Positions 13,293-22,975 are shown, counted from the first letter of the stretch. The stretch is DNA of 64,000 nt from Mesorhizobium sp. WSM4313 (GCF_002294725.1 NZ_NSFT01000003.1:124001-188000); one strand, 5' to 3'. Notes: a model not told the origin generated them from the letters alone. Made by a program: numbers and translations.

Positions 13293-14198
13293 ATGAAGCG
13301 CGTTCGCAAGGCAGTTTTCCCGGTCGCCGGCCTCGGCACGCGGTTTCTTCCGGCCACCAAGGCCATCCCGAAGGAAATGCTCACCGTCGTCGACCGGCCG
13401 GTCATCCAATATGTGGTCGATGAGGCACGCGAGGCCGGCATCGAGCATTTCATCTTCGTGACCGGACGCAACAAGGCGGTCATCGAGGACCATTTCGACG
13501 TACAGTTCGAGCTGTATGACACGCTTGCCCAGCGCGGCAAGGACGATCAGCTCGCCCATCTGCAGCGGCTGCAGCCGGCGCCGGGACAGACGAGCTTCAC
13601 GCGCCAGCAGGTGCCGATGGGCCTTGGCCACGCCGTCTGGTGCGCCCGCGAGCTGGTCGGCGAGGAGCCGTTCGCCTTGCTTCTGCCGGACATGATCATG
13701 CAGTCGGAAAAGAGCTGCACGAGGAGTATGGTCGAACTCTATGCCGAGACCGGCAACAATATCGTCGCCGTGCAGGAATGCGATCCGGCGGAAGCGCATA
13801 AATACGGCATCGTCGGCCGCGGCGAGGACGCGCATTACGGCTTCCGCATCACCGGCATGGTGGAGAAGCCGAAACAGGGGACCGCGCCCTCCAATCTCTT
13901 CATCAACGGCCGCTACATCCTGCAGCCGGAAATCTTCGGCATCCTGGAGAGCCAGGAGCGTGGCGCCGGCAACGAGATCCAGCTGACCGACGCGATGCTG
14001 AAGCTGGAGAAAGAGCAGCCCTTCTACGGCTATCACTACAAGGGGCGCACGTTCGATTGCGGCTCGCCGGAAGGTTTCGTCGAGGCCAATGTCGCCTTCG
14101 CGCTCTGGCGTAGCGACATGAACGGAAGCATGGCCGGCGTCATCCGCACGCTGCTGGACGAGGTGCGGCCGGTAGAGCGGCGCGGCGCCGCGTCTTAG
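13293..14198 (+). CDS. galU: UTP-glucose-1-phosphate uridylyltransferase
   Basis: 301 residues, with the nucleotide-binding signature '[20 protein letters not shown]' at residues 9-28, then '[12 protein letters not shown]', 'LLPDMIM' and '[10 protein letters not shown]'. It makes UDP-glucose from UTP and glucose-1-phosphate for exopolysaccharide, LPS core, cyclic glucan and galactose metabolism; rhizobial orthologues are also called exoN. A GGGGG-rich site lies upstream of the ATG. The gene is transcribed alone, and its stop lies inside the left end of a 144-bp palindrome that separates it from a convergent gene. Confidence 0.96.
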   Translation: MKRVRKAVFPVAGLGTRFLPATKAIPKEMLTVVDRPVIQYVVDEAREAGIEHFIFVTGRNKAVIEDHFDVQFELYDTLAQRGKDDQLAHLQRLQPAPGQTSFTRQQVPMGLGHAVWCARELVGEEPFALLLPDMIMQSEKSCTRSMVELYAETGNNIVAVQECDPAEAHKYGIVGRGEDAHYGFRITGMVEKPKQGTAPSNLFINGRYILQPEIFGILESQERGAGNEIQLTDAMLKLEKEQPFYGYHYKGRTFDCGSPEGFVEANVAFALWRSDMNGSMAGVIRTLLDEVRPVERRGAAS

Positions 14199-14340
14199 CC
14201 TATGCCGATATTCAGGTGAGGCCGGTCTGCGAACGGCAGTTTCCTGCGCTTCCGGTGCTCACGTACTTTGAGTACGCTCCGCTCCGGTTCTCGGAAGTCA
14301 CCGTTCTCGACTCGGCCTCACCTGAATCTCGGCATAGGCT
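14197..14340. repeat. 144-bp imperfect palindrome between convergent genes
   Basis: The outer 28 bp (14197-14224) match the reverse complement of 14313-14340 with one mismatch. The centre cgtact-ttg-agtacg (14262-14276) is also a perfect inverted repeat, and the regions between are partly complementary. The element fills the gap between the galU stop and the stop of the outer-membrane gene and can form a long hairpin on either strand. It probably acts as a bidirectional transcription barrier or belongs to a dispersed palindromic repeat family. Confidence 0.85.
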
Positions 14341-14355
14341 TGGCGGTTGCTGCCT

Positions 14356-16158
14356 TCAGCGCTGGACCTTCAGGCCGAGATAGACACTGTTGGTCGTATA
14401 GTCTCGGCCAGGCAGATTGCTGGTCAGCTTCTCCGTCCTTACCCTGGTGGTGACCCCGGCATAGCGGTTCAACCACCAGGTCAGCCCGGCCTCGGCGCTC
14501 AGGATCAAATCGTGGCCGTCGGAGCCGGTGTAATCGCGCCAGTCGAGGCCGAGCGCCGAGTTCGCCGTGAGATTGGCGCGGATCTGGCGCTCGCCGGTCA
14601 GACGGCCGGAGTAGAGGATATCGCCGCTCTCATTAGCCGTCGTGGTTGTTTCGACCCTGGTCTTGCCGGTCAGGCCTATAGTGGTGCCGCGCTCGGGCGA
14701 CCATTTGAGGTCGGCATCGATGCTCGGACCCGCTACCGCCGGAAGGCGGTTGTCGTCGATCGCCTCGCGCAGCCAGCCGACGGAAAATTCGCCGGACAGC
14801 TTCTCGCCCATGTCGAGCTCGAGCCCGGCGCGCGCGCCAAGCCTGGTCGAGGATCGCTCGAAGCCGTCGGTGTCGACGCGCAGGTCATAGAGGCGCCGCC
14901 CGGCCTCGACTTCCGTGAACGGCGTCAGCGCCGGCGAAATCTCGTAACCGGTGCGCAAGGTCGCGGTATAGAGCGTGGAGTCGCGATCCTTCTGCGAAAC
15001 GGTGGTGCCGTCGGAGAGTTCGGCATCGCCGTAGAAATCATGCGAGACCGCGCCGGTCAGCGCGTAGCGCATCTTGCCGACACTCTTTTCGAGACCGAGG
15101 CTGCCGTCGACGGTCTGGCGCAGCGGCTGTTGGGTGACACCGGCGATCGCATCCGGCGAGGAGGCCGATTCTGGCGCGGCCTCGTAGCCCAGCTTGGCGA
15201 TGGCGCGCAGCTCGTTGTCGAGGTCAACATTGAGCTGACCCTCGATACGGCCCTGCGCGTCGTTAATCTTCTGGCCAGAGACGGTGTTGCGGAACTGGCC
15301 GTAGCCGGTAATCAAAGCCGAATTCTCGCGCCAGTCGGAGGTCGCGGTGAAGCGCAGCGCCGTCTCGGACAGAACCGCCGATTTGCCGGTGCTGCTGGAA
15401 TCGGCATTGGAGGTCGCGGTGAAGCCCTGCTCGAGCGTCGGCCGGAAGAGAAAGGTGCCGACCTTGATGCCCGGCGCGGCGAAGGGATCCTCCTCCGGCT
15501 TGACTTTCAGGCCTTCTATGGAGGCGGTGCGCTCCTGACCGGGGTCCAGCTTCTGCTTGTCGACGCTGTCGATGGTGACGGCACGGCGGTTGCTGCCGTC
15601 TTCATCGCCGGTGGCCGCGGCGTCGGTCCGGTTGCCTGTGCCGGCGGTCGCGGCGGTGGTCGTGCTGTCCGTCGCTTCGCCGGTTTTCTTCTTGGCCTTT
15701 TTCTTGTCGGCGGTTTTGGTGCCGGCCTTGGCGTCCTGAGCACGCTGCTTTGCCGTCGAAGGTCGGCGGGGTTTTACCGGAGCCTTCGTATCGGCCAATG
15801 GATCATCCGTTGCCTGCGGCTGGTCGAAGATGCTGTCCGTCGCGCCCGCCGTCTGATCGTCATCGGGAACGGCGCCGGGGCTTGACGGCTGATAGGTCGT
15901 CGATGCCGTGTCCTGGACGGCAGCGGCGGCGGGCGGGGTCTGACCCTGCGATTCCCGCGCCCGCAACTGCCTGGCCTTGCGCTGCTGGTCGGCGAGTATG
16001 GCCGATTCGGAGACCTCGCCGCGCAGCTCGGTTTCCTGGGAGAATGCCGGCGCGGGACGCAGCAAGGCTAGCGCGCTTGCTGTCAGCAGCAGTGCTGCAA
16101 CGGCAATGCCCTTCCGACCGATTTTCGTTTCAGGCTGGCCCCCGGACATCGTCACCAC
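14356..16158 (-). CDS. Outer-membrane beta-barrel protein with long disordered N-terminus
   Basis: 600 residues. A signal peptide near residues 14-40 ('VAALLLTASALALL', cleavage near 'AFSQ') is followed by about 190 residues rich in Ala, Thr, Lys and Asp with no fold apparent. From about residue 230 ('VGTFLFRPTLEQGFTATSNA') the sequence becomes a series of amphipathic strands ending 'NSVYLGLKVQR', as in the rhizobial outer_membrane_beta-barrel (BBP2-like) family. Such proteins sit in the outer membrane; some are linked to exopolysaccharide export, others are uncharacterised. The function here is unknown. It is convergent with galU. Confidence 0.75.
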   Translation of the reverse strand: MVTMSGGQPETKIGRKGIAVAALLLTASALALLRPAPAFSQETELRGEVSESAILADQQRKARQLRARESQGQTPPAAAAVQDTASTTYQPSSPGAVPDDDQTAGATDSIFDQPQATDDPLADTKAPVKPRRPSTAKQRAQDAKAGTKTADKKKAKKKTGEATDSTTTAATAGTGNRTDAAATGDEDGSNRRAVTIDSVDKQKLDPGQERTASIEGLKVKPEEDPFAAPGIKVGTFLFRPTLEQGFTATSNADSSSTGKSAVLSETALRFTATSDWRENSALITGYGQFRNTVSGQKINDAQGRIEGQLNVDLDNELRAIAKLGYEAAPESASSPDAIAGVTQQPLRQTVDGSLGLEKSVGKMRYALTGAVSHDFYGDAELSDGTTVSQKDRDSTLYTATLRTGYEISPALTPFTEVEAGRRLYDLRVDTDGFERSSTRLGARAGLELDMGEKLSGEFSVGWLREAIDDNRLPAVAGPSIDADLKWSPERGTTIGLTGKTRVETTTTANESGDILYSGRLTGERQIRANLTANSALGLDWRDYTGSDGHDLILSAEAGLTWWLNRYAGVTTRVRTEKLTSNLPGRDYTTNSVYLGLKVQR

Positions 16159-16309
16159 TGCTTGCGCGGCGCGGTTGCGCCATACTTACCGAACCGTAAA
16201 TGCGGATGGTTAACGGAGGGTTGAGAGAGCCGCCTCTGAGCCTCCCCAATCGGAGGTTGAGGGCAATTCCGTTGGACAGGGGCGCGGCAAAGCGCTAATC
16301 GCTTGCGCC

Positions 16310-17311
16310 ATGCATGCGGGGTCCCCAGAGAGAAAGCAGCCGGACAGGCAGGCCGTGATCGAATCGGCGCTGAGAACGGTGGCGACGGAGCAGACCGGCG
16401 TGGCGGCCCTGGCCGCCGCGCTCGCAAACGGGCTGACCGAGCCTTTTGCCGCCGCGATCGACCTGATCTCGCGGATCGAGGGCCGCGTCATCGTCACGGG
16501 CGTCGGCAAGAGCGGGCATATCGGCGCCAAGATCGCCGCGACGCTTGCCTCGACCGGCACGCCAGCCTTTTTCGTCCATCCCGCCGAGGCCAATCACGGC
16601 GATCTCGGCATGATCGCCAAGGACGACGCCATCATCGCCATGTCTTGGTCGGGCGAAAGCAAGGAATTGATGGGCATCGTCGCCTATTCGAGGCGTTTTT
16701 CCATCCCGCTGATCGCCATTACTTCCGGCGAGAGCTCGGCGCTGGCGCGTGCGGCCGATGTGGTCTTGCTGCTGCCGGTCGTGCCCGAGGCTTGTCCGCA
16801 CGGGCTGGCACCGACGACATCGACCCTTCTCCAACTCGTGCTGGGCGACGCGTTGGCTATCGCTCTGCTCGAAGCGCGGGGCTTCACGCCGGATCACTTC
16901 CGAACCTTGCACCCCGGCGGGCAGCTTGGCGCCAATCTGACCCTGGTGTCGGAGATCATGCGGACCGGCGATCAGGTGCCGCTCGCCCTGCTCGGCACCA
17001 AGATGCCGGAAGCGGTGATGACGCTGTCGCAGAAGAAAGTCGGGTGCGTCTGCATTGTCGATGCGAGCGGCAAACTGGTCGGGATCGTGACCGACGGCGA
17101 CGTTGCACGCAATCTGCATCGCAATCTGGCCGACGTGACCGTCGATGAGGTCATGACCCGCACGCCCAAGACGATCGATCCGCAGACGCTGGCGGGCACG
17201 GCGATCGCCATGCTCAACGAGCACAATATCGGCGCGCTGGTCGTGACCAAAGACAAAATGCCGGTGGGCGTAGTTCACTTCCACGACCTGCTGCGCATTG
17301 GCGCAGCCTAG
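16310..17311 (+). CDS. kdsD: KpsF/GutQ arabinose-5-phosphate isomerase
   Basis: 333 residues: an SIS sugar-isomerase domain (about 45-185, with 'VTGVGKSGHIGAKIA' and 'SWSGESKEL') followed by 'TLHPGGQLG' and two CBS domains (about 210-333). This is the exact architecture of arabinose-5-phosphate isomerases, which convert ribulose-5-phosphate to arabinose-5-phosphate, the first step to Kdo of LPS. The start 'MHAGSPERKQ' has no strong ribosome site, and a start a few codons downstream cannot be excluded. The gene is monocistronic and converges on the NfeD/SPFH pair. Confidence 0.93.
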   Translation: MHAGSPERKQPDRQAVIESALRTVATEQTGVAALAAALANGLTEPFAAAIDLISRIEGRVIVTGVGKSGHIGAKIAATLASTGTPAFFVHPAEANHGDLGMIAKDDAIIAMSWSGESKELMGIVAYSRRFSIPLIAITSGESSALARAADVVLLLPVVPEACPHGLAPTTSTLLQLVLGDALAIALLEARGFTPDHFRTLHPGGQLGANLTLVSEIMRTGDQVPLALLGTKMPEAVMTLSQKKVGCVCIVDASGKLVGIVTDGDVARNLHRNLADVTVDEVMTRTPKTIDPQTLAGTAIAMLNEHNIGALVVTKDKMPVGVVHFHDLLRIGAA

Positions 17312-17367
17312 CCACGCACTTTTCCAGGAATTGCCTTAGTCTCAGCCTGTCCGATACCTGTCTCGGT

Positions 17368-17832
17368 TCAAGCCGCCTCGACCGTCAGCTCCAGGTCGGT
17401 GTCGGCGGCGCCGACAACGCGCACTTGCGTGCCGGCAGGGAGGTCAGGACCGGAAACGCGCCACAGCGTGTCGCCGAGCTTGATGCGGCCGCGGCCGTCC
17501 TTGATCGGCTCGGCCAGCGTCGCCAGCTTGCCCACCATCTGCGCGCCGCGGCGGTTGAGCAGCGGCTGGTCGGCATCGTCGTGGCGGCCGGCCATCAGCT
17601 TCTTGCCGACGAAAGCCGAGATCAGCGACAGGATCAGGAACGCCAGCACCTGCACCTGCCAGGTCCAGAAAGCGGCGTCCCATATCGCCAGCGACACGGC
17701 GCCGACGATGAGCGCGGCGATGCCGATCCACAGCATGAAGACGCCCGGCGCGACGATCTCCATCACCAGGAGCACGAAGCCCAGAACCATCCAGTTCCAC
17801 GGGCCGAGCTCGGAAACGATACGGTCGAACAT
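17368..17832 (-). CDS. NfeD-like membrane protein
   Basis: 154 residues: three hydrophobic segments in the first 80 residues ('VLGFVLLVMEIVAPGVFMLW', 'LIVGAVSLAIW', 'VLAFLILSLISAFVG') followed by a small soluble OB-fold domain ('GRIKLGDTLWRVSG') that ends 'TDLELTVEAA'. This is the short NfeD class that partners SPFH/stomatin proteins. It begins 20 bp after the SPFH gene on the same strand, which is the standard two-gene operon for this pair. Proposed roles are membrane microdomain organisation and quality control. Confidence 0.9.
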   Translation of the reverse strand: MFDRIVSELGPWNWMVLGFVLLVMEIVAPGVFMLWIGIAALIVGAVSLAIWDAAFWTWQVQVLAFLILSLISAFVGKKLMAGRHDDADQPLLNRRGAQMVGKLATLAEPIKDGRGRIKLGDTLWRVSGPDLPAGTQVRVVGAADTDLELTVEAA

Positions 17833-17852
17833 GGGAGCAGCCTCCTATGATC

Positions 17853-18803
17853 TCAGTTTTCGTTCGGCCGAACCAGCGGCGGGCGTGCGGCCTGCCGCTG
17901 CGCGCCGGCCGTACCTTCACTCCTGAAAACTTCCTTGGCGATCTCGCCGATGCCGCCGAGCGTTCCGATCAGCGACGAGGCTTCAAGCGGCATCAGCACC
18001 ACCTTGCTGTTCGTGGCCGAGCCGATCCTGGTCAACGCCTCGGTGTATTTCTGGGCGATGAAGTAGTTGAGCGCCTGGACGTCGCCCTTGGCGATGGCTT
18101 CCGACACGACCTGCGTCGCCTTGGCCTCCGCTTCGGCCGAGCGCTCGCGCGCCTCGGCGTCGCGGAAGGCTGCTTCCCTGCGGCCCTCGGCCTCGAGGAT
18201 CTGCGACTGCTTGAGGCCTTCGGCGGCCAGGATCTGGGCGCGCTTGTTGCGCTCGGCCGTCATCTGGCGGCCCATAGATTCGATCAGATTGGCCGGCGGA
18301 TTGATGTCCTTGATCTCGACGCGGGTGATCTTGATGCCCCACGGATGCGCCGCCTCGTCGACGACGCGCAACAGGCGCTCGTTGATGGCGTCGCGATTGG
18401 ACAGCAATTCGTCGAGGTCCATCGAGCCCATGACGGTACGGATGTTGGTCATGGTCAGGTTGAGAATGGCGTTCTGCAGCCCGGCCACCTGATAAGCGGC
18501 CTGCGCGGCATTGAGGATCTGGTAGAAGGCGATGCCGTCGACACCGACGATGGCGTTGTCGCGGGTGATGATCTCCTGCGTCGGCACGTCGAGCACCTGC
18601 TCCATCATATTCATCTTGGCGCCGACGCGCTCGAAGATGGGGTTAATAATGTTCAGGCCAGGCGTCAGCGTCTTGGTGTACCGGCCGAAGCGTTCCACCG
18701 TGTAATTATAACCTTGCGGCACCGTCTTGATGCCTTTGAAAAGAAGGATGATGACCAGGAAGACAAGAACAATGATGGCAATATCGAAACCGCTGAAGCC
18801 CAT
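17853..18803 (-). CDS. qmcA: SPFH/Band 7 (stomatin-like) membrane protein
   Basis: 316 residues: one N-terminal membrane anchor (residues 7-24), the Band 7 domain from '[19 protein letters not shown]' to about residue 190, and a coiled-coil rich in Ala, Glu and Arg ('[14 protein letters not shown]') that drives oligomer formation. The motif '[17 protein letters not shown]' is typical of the QmcA/paraslipin branch. It is expected to form large ring assemblies on the inner membrane and to work with the NfeD protein encoded 20 bp downstream. The symbol follows E. coli usage for this branch. Confidence 0.9.
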   Translation of the reverse strand: MGFSGFDIAIIVLVFLVIILLFKGIKTVPQGYNYTVERFGRYTKTLTPGLNIINPIFERVGAKMNMMEQVLDVPTQEIITRDNAIVGVDGIAFYQILNAAQAAYQVAGLQNAILNLTMTNIRTVMGSMDLDELLSNRDAINERLLRVVDEAAHPWGIKITRVEIKDINPPANLIESMGRQMTAERNKRAQILAAEGLKQSQILEAEGRREAAFRDAEARERSAEAEAKATQVVSEAIAKGDVQALNYFIAQKYTEALTRIGSATNSKVVLMPLEASSLIGTLGGIGEIAKEVFRSEGTAGAQRQAARPPLVRPNEN

Positions 18804-18938
18804 TTCGTTTCTCCCTCAAAAGGCGGCGACCTCACGGAATCACTTAAGTGTGTTTCCGCAGCGTTACAATCAGGTGATCGGGAATATTGGTTAGCGAAGG
18901 CTTTTGCGCACCGGTTTCGAGCCTGTCGGTGAAACCGG

Positions 18939-20003
18939 TCACACCCAGCCGGAAAGCTCGCGCCGGGCCAGCGCTTCGATGACCGCCATGCCCTCGGCGC
19001 TGTCGTTGAGGCAGGGGATGTGCGCAAAATTCTCGCCGCCGGCGTGATGGAAGGTTTCGGCCGCCTCGCGGCCGATCTCGTCCAGCGTCTCGATGCAGTC
19101 GACGGAGAAGCCCGGATTGACGATGGCGATCGATTTCACGCCGTCCTTGGCCAGTTTCTCGACGGTGACGTCGGTGTAAGGCTGCAGCCATTCCTGCGCG
19201 CCGAAACGCGACTGGAAGGTGGTGATGAGCTTGTTCTCGTCCCAGCCGAGCCTTGCCCGCAGCAGCCGCGTGGTCTCCAGGCAATGCGCCCGGTATGGAT
19301 CGCCCTTGTCGGAATAGGGCTTGGGGATGCCGTGATAGGAGGCGATCACGACCTCCGGCACGAAGTCGAGGGTCGCCAGGTGCTGCTCGATCGAACGCGC
19401 AAGCGCGTCGATATAGACCGGTTCGTCATAATAGGGCGGCACGCTGCGGATCGCCGGCGCGCGCCTGATCTTCATCAGCGCGCGGAACAACTGGTCGTTG
19501 GCGGTCGCCGTCGTCGTCGCCGAATATTGCGGATAGAGCGGAAAGGTGAGGATGCGGTCGCAGCCCTGGTCGACCAGCTTCTGAGTGACGCTTGCCGTCG
19601 AGGGATTGCCGTAGCGCATCGCCCAGTCGACCACCACATCGGGCAGGTCGGCAAGTGCGGCGGCCAGCTTCTGGCCTTGAGCGCGGGTGAAAGTGCGCAG
19701 CGGCGACTCGTTCATCTCCCGGTTCCAGATACGGGCGTAGTTGGCGCCGGATTTCTTCGGCCGGGTCGTCAGCACCAGTCCATACAGGATCGGATACCAG
19801 ATCGCCTTGTTGAGCTCGATGACGCGCGGATCGGAGAGGAATTCGCGCAGGTAGCGCCACATCGGCCTGAAATCTGTGCCGTCGGGCGTGCCGAGATTGA
19901 CCAGCATGATGCCGATCTTGCCCGGCCTGACCGGCGCGGCATGCGCCGGCGGCAGGCCGACGGCCTTTGCGGCTTTGGCATCGGTGGGGTTGGCAAGGGT
20001 CAT
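18939..20003 (-). CDS. hemH: Ferrochelatase
   Basis: 354 residues from the ATG at 20003. Family motifs are visible in order: 'IMLVNLGTPD' near the N-terminus, 'YGNPS', 'FPLYPQYSATTTA', 'ASYHGIPKPY' with the metal-site His224, and 'NPGFSVDCIETLDEI' with the conserved Glu. It inserts Fe2+ into protoporphyrin IX at the cytoplasmic face of the membrane, the last step of haem synthesis. A 23-codon upstream extension is open but lacks family similarity. A terminator of the next upstream gene lies 88-123 bp before this start. Confidence 0.96.
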   Translation of the reverse strand: MTLANPTDAKAAKAVGLPPAHAAPVRPGKIGIMLVNLGTPDGTDFRPMWRYLREFLSDPRVIELNKAIWYPILYGLVLTTRPKKSGANYARIWNREMNESPLRTFTRAQGQKLAAALADLPDVVVDWAMRYGNPSTASVTQKLVDQGCDRILTFPLYPQYSATTTATANDQLFRALMKIRRAPAIRSVPPYYDEPVYIDALARSIEQHLATLDFVPEVVIASYHGIPKPYSDKGDPYRAHCLETTRLLRARLGWDENKLITTFQSRFGAQEWLQPYTDVTVEKLAKDGVKSIAIVNPGFSVDCIETLDEIGREAAETFHHAGGENFAHIPCLNDSAEGMAVIEALARRELSGWV

Positions 20004-20090
20004 CGACAGTCTCCGGTAGCGCCGCGAAACTAGCGATGCCCTGCCGGGTTTCAATGCCGCGTCTGGCCGCACCTTATCGCGTCAGGACCT

Positions 20091-20126
20091 CAAAAAGGAA
20101 CACCCGCCCGGTTGCCCGGACGGGTG
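20091..20126 (-). terminator. Terminator of the 5'-nucleotidase gene
   Basis: On the minus strand, cacccg-t-ccgg / ccgg-g-cgggtg form a stem of about 10 bp followed by ttccttttt, starting 22 bp after the stop. Confidence 0.8.
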
Positions 20127-20147
20127 CGATCAGTCCCGGCCCAGGCG

Positions 20148-22283
20148 TTACTTCGCGGCCGGCGGAATGGTCAGCGTCGCGCCGAGCGGCAGGCGCCGCG
20201 GCTTAAAGTCCTTGTTGGCTTCGGAGATGAGCTTCCACTTGGTTGCGTCGCCATAGGCTTTCTTGGCCAGGTCCCAATAGGTATCGCCGGCGGCGATGGT
20301 GTGGCTGGTCTCGGCCGGTTTCGCTTCGGGCTGCGTTGCCTGCGCCGGCTTGGCCGGCTCGGCTGCGGGAGCAGGCGTTGCCGGGGCGGTCTCGGCGGGC
20401 TTTGCCGGTTCCGCGGCCGGCGCCGCGGGCGCGGTCTCGGCCGGCTTCGCGGTCTCGGTGGGCGCGGCCGGAGCGGTTTCAGTAGAAACCGCCGGCGGCG
20501 TGCCGGCAATGTCGCTGGAACCGGAAGGCGGAGCCGGCATCGCCGGCTCGCTGTTTGCCGGCGCAGTCTCGGCTGGTTTTGCTGCCCCGGCCGCAGGCGC
20601 CTGGGTGGCGGGGGCGGTCTCGGCAGGCTTTGCCGATTCCGCAGGCTTGGCCGGCTCGGCCGCCGTCGCCGTTGCCGCAAGCTCGGTGATGCGGCCGTCG
20701 AGCTTGGGCGTATAGGGACGGTGGGCGCCGAGATAGTCGGCCACCACCTGCTCCAGGCCGGGGCCGTAGTCATAGGCGTCGGTCGCCTTGTCGGCGAAAA
20801 CCTTGTAGCCGTCGCCGCCCTGGCGGACGTAGTTGTTGGTGGCGACGAGGTACCGCTTGTCCGGGCTGATCGGCGTCCAGGCGCCGTTCTCCATCACCTC
20901 GACGGATTTGACGCGGCCGGCATTGGGCGCGACGGATCTGTCGAAGGAATATTTGATGCCGGCAACCTGCGGGAAGCGGCCGGCGCCGTCCTCGATCTGG
21001 CTGAGGCCGTTTTCAAGGCCCGCGACCAGGTCCTTGCCCGAGATCTTGAAAGTGGCCAGCGTGTTCTGGAACGGCAGCACGGTCAGCACCTCGCCCATAG
21101 TCACTGTGCCCTGGTCGATCGAGGCGCGCAGGCCGCCGCCATTGGAGATGACGATTTCGACGCCCTGGCCCTTGGTGCGGTCGAGAATGGCGTCGGAGAC
21201 GAGATTGCCCATCTCGCATTCGCGCGCGCGGCAATTCTCGCGGCTGCCGTCGATGGCCTTGGTGGTCTCGGCCACCTCTTTGTTCTTCAGCGCCTCGATC
21301 GGCGCGCCGAGCTCCTTGATGCGGGCAAGAACGGCGGGATCGGGGGTGATCGACTTGTCGAGATAGATCGGCGCGCCGCTCGCCTCCTTGACGACGCCGT
21401 TGTCGTCGAACACGACCTTGAACTCGCCGAGATATTTCGAATAGGACGCCGCCTGCACCACCGGCACCTTGTAACCGTCGGGGTTGTCGACCATCGTCGG
21501 GTACGGTCCCTCGGCCTTCGGATCGGTGTTCGACAGAAGGGTGTGGCTGTGGCCGCCGACCACCACGTCGACACCCGGGATTTTCGCTATGACGTCGCGC
21601 TCGCGCCTGTAGCCGATATGGGTGACCGCGATGATCTTGTTGATGCCTTGTGCCTTGAGCTTCTCGACCTCGGCCGTGATCGACTTGACATCGTCGGCGA
21701 TGGCGATGTTCGGGCCGGGCGAGGCGAGTTCCGGCGTGTCGTTGGTGACGGCGCCGACGATGCCGATCTTCTGGCCACCGACCTCGACGACGATCGAAGG
21801 CTTGATCTTGTCCTTGGCGCCGGACTTGTCGTTGGGCACGACATTGGCGCTGACGATCGGGAATTTCGCCTTGTCGAGATAGGGAACCAGCGCAGTCTCG
21901 CCGTCGTCGAACTCGTGGTTGCCGAGCGTTACCGCGTCGGGCTTGATCTGATTGAGGAATTCCTCTTCCGCCGCACCCTTGTAGGTGATGTAGAACAGCG
22001 ATCCCTGGAAGCTGTCGCCGGCATTGAGCAGCAGCAGGTTCTGGCCTTCGAGCTTCTTGCGCTCCTGAGCGATCGCCGTGATCAGCCGGCCGGCGCCGCC
22101 GATGCATTCGCCCTTGGTCTCCTCGTCGGCGGAGCAGGTCGACTCGTATTTGTTGTTACCTTCGATGCGGCTATGCCAATCGTTGAAATGCAGGATGTTC
22201 AGCGTGTAGTCGGCAAAAGACGCGCCTGCCGACAGGCCGAGCGCCGATGCCGACAGGGCTAGGATCGCGGCAATCTTCTTCAT
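20148..22283 (-). CDS. Exported 5'-nucleotidase/UDP-sugar hydrolase fused to a LysM domain
   Basis: 711 residues. A signal peptide is followed by a calcineurin-type phosphoesterase domain (about 25-290; 'ILHFNDWHSRIEG', 'LNAGDSFQGS', 'TLGNHEFDDG', 'VVVGGHSH') and the 5'-nucleotidase C-terminal domain (about 330-510; 'ISNGGGLRASIDQG', 'NNYVRQGGDGY'). Residues about 534-655 are a repetitive Pro/Ala/Glu/Lys linker ('EPAKPAETAPA' repeated), and residues 660-711 form a LysM domain ('HTIAAGDTYWDLAKKAYG'). The linker and LysM should tether the enzyme to peptidoglycan, keeping nucleotide salvage in the periplasm. The fusion is unusual: most relatives end after the nucleotidase domain. Confidence 0.92.
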   Translation of the reverse strand: MKKIAAILALSASALGLSAGASFADYTLNILHFNDWHSRIEGNNKYESTCSADEETKGECIGGAGRLITAIAQERKKLEGQNLLLLNAGDSFQGSLFYITYKGAAEEEFLNQIKPDAVTLGNHEFDDGETALVPYLDKAKFPIVSANVVPNDKSGAKDKIKPSIVVEVGGQKIGIVGAVTNDTPELASPGPNIAIADDVKSITAEVEKLKAQGINKIIAVTHIGYRRERDVIAKIPGVDVVVGGHSHTLLSNTDPKAEGPYPTMVDNPDGYKVPVVQAASYSKYLGEFKVVFDDNGVVKEASGAPIYLDKSITPDPAVLARIKELGAPIEALKNKEVAETTKAIDGSRENCRARECEMGNLVSDAILDRTKGQGVEIVISNGGGLRASIDQGTVTMGEVLTVLPFQNTLATFKISGKDLVAGLENGLSQIEDGAGRFPQVAGIKYSFDRSVAPNAGRVKSVEVMENGAWTPISPDKRYLVATNNYVRQGGDGYKVFADKATDAYDYGPGLEQVVADYLGAHRPYTPKLDGRITELAATATAAEPAKPAESAKPAETAPATQAPAAGAAKPAETAPANSEPAMPAPPSGSSDIAGTPPAVSTETAPAAPTETAKPAETAPAAPAAEPAKPAETAPATPAPAAEPAKPAQATQPEAKPAETSHTIAAGDTYWDLAKKAYGDATKWKLISEANKDFKPRRLPLGATLTIPPAAK

Positions 22284-22418
22284 CTTCGTCTCCCGGATAA
22301 GCTGACTTCGAATATGCTTAGCGCCCTCGCTTGACTGGAAAATAACAGTCAGCTCCGGTCATGTTCACATCGGGTTCCGGTCGATGCAAGCACAAATCAG
22401 GGAGATGTTTGCCGGCAC

Positions 22419-22445
22419 AAAAAAGGACGGCGGCTTGCGCCGCCG
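22419..22445 (-). terminator. Terminator of the omp10-like gene
   Basis: On the minus strand, cggcggc-gcaa-gccgccg forms a perfect 7-bp stem and is followed by tcc and six T residues, about 29 bp beyond the stop. Confidence 0.88.
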
Positions 22446-22473
22446 GCCCTGTCGGCTGACGATTTGCGAACGC

Positions 22474-22848
22474 TCAAGCCCGGCGCGTCAGCACGAAATT
22501 CTGGCCGCTGGCGCTGGTGCAATTGAGTTGGCTGATGGAGACCATCAGGCAGTTGAAGCTGACCGGCGTCTGGCGGATCAGCGAGGTGCCGTGGATCTCG
22601 ACCGAGGTCGCTCCGGTCATGGTGTAGCTGCCTTCCGACAGTTTCTGGCCGGTGTCGGTGGCGACGGTGGTGAAGCTGCCGGCCGCGAAGGTCGACAGGC
22701 CGGTGCCCTTGGCGTCGATCCAGTTGCCCTCGACGCCCTTCGGCGCCGCCATCGAAGGCTGGTCCGCGGGGCCGGTGGTGGTGCAGGCGGCCGCAGCCAG
22801 AAGGCTTGCCGCGGCGCCTGCCGAAAGCAGTTTGCGCGCAATGGTCAT
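22474..22848 (-). CDS. omp10: Omp10-like outer-membrane lipoprotein
   Basis: 124 residues from the ATG at 22848, which has a good ribosome site (aggagagg). A lipoprotein signal ends in 'LLAAAAC', so Cys22 would be lipidated. The mature part aligns by eye with Brucella Omp10: 'GVEGNWIDAKG', 'TDTGQKLSEGSY', 'FNCLMVSISQLNCTSA' and the terminal 'LTRR', including the paired cysteines. Small beta-barrel lipoproteins of this kind are periplasmic-facing components of the rhizobial/Brucella envelope and include protease-inhibitor folds. The gene has its own terminator. Confidence 0.85.
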   Translation of the reverse strand: MTIARKLLSAGAAASLLAAAACTTTGPADQPSMAAPKGVEGNWIDAKGTGLSTFAAGSFTTVATDTGQKLSEGSYTMTGATSVEIHGTSLIRQTPVSFNCLMVSISQLNCTSASGQNFVLTRRA

Positions 22849-22975
22849 TTTGAAAATCCTCTCCTCAGTCCGCCGATACTCAATCGCCCGATTTCCGGGC
22901 GATTGCAAGGCGCAGAGGGAGAGCGTCTCCACCGTTTCGCGGAAACGGCGAGCCGCTCTATCCCCTTGTTTTCAC

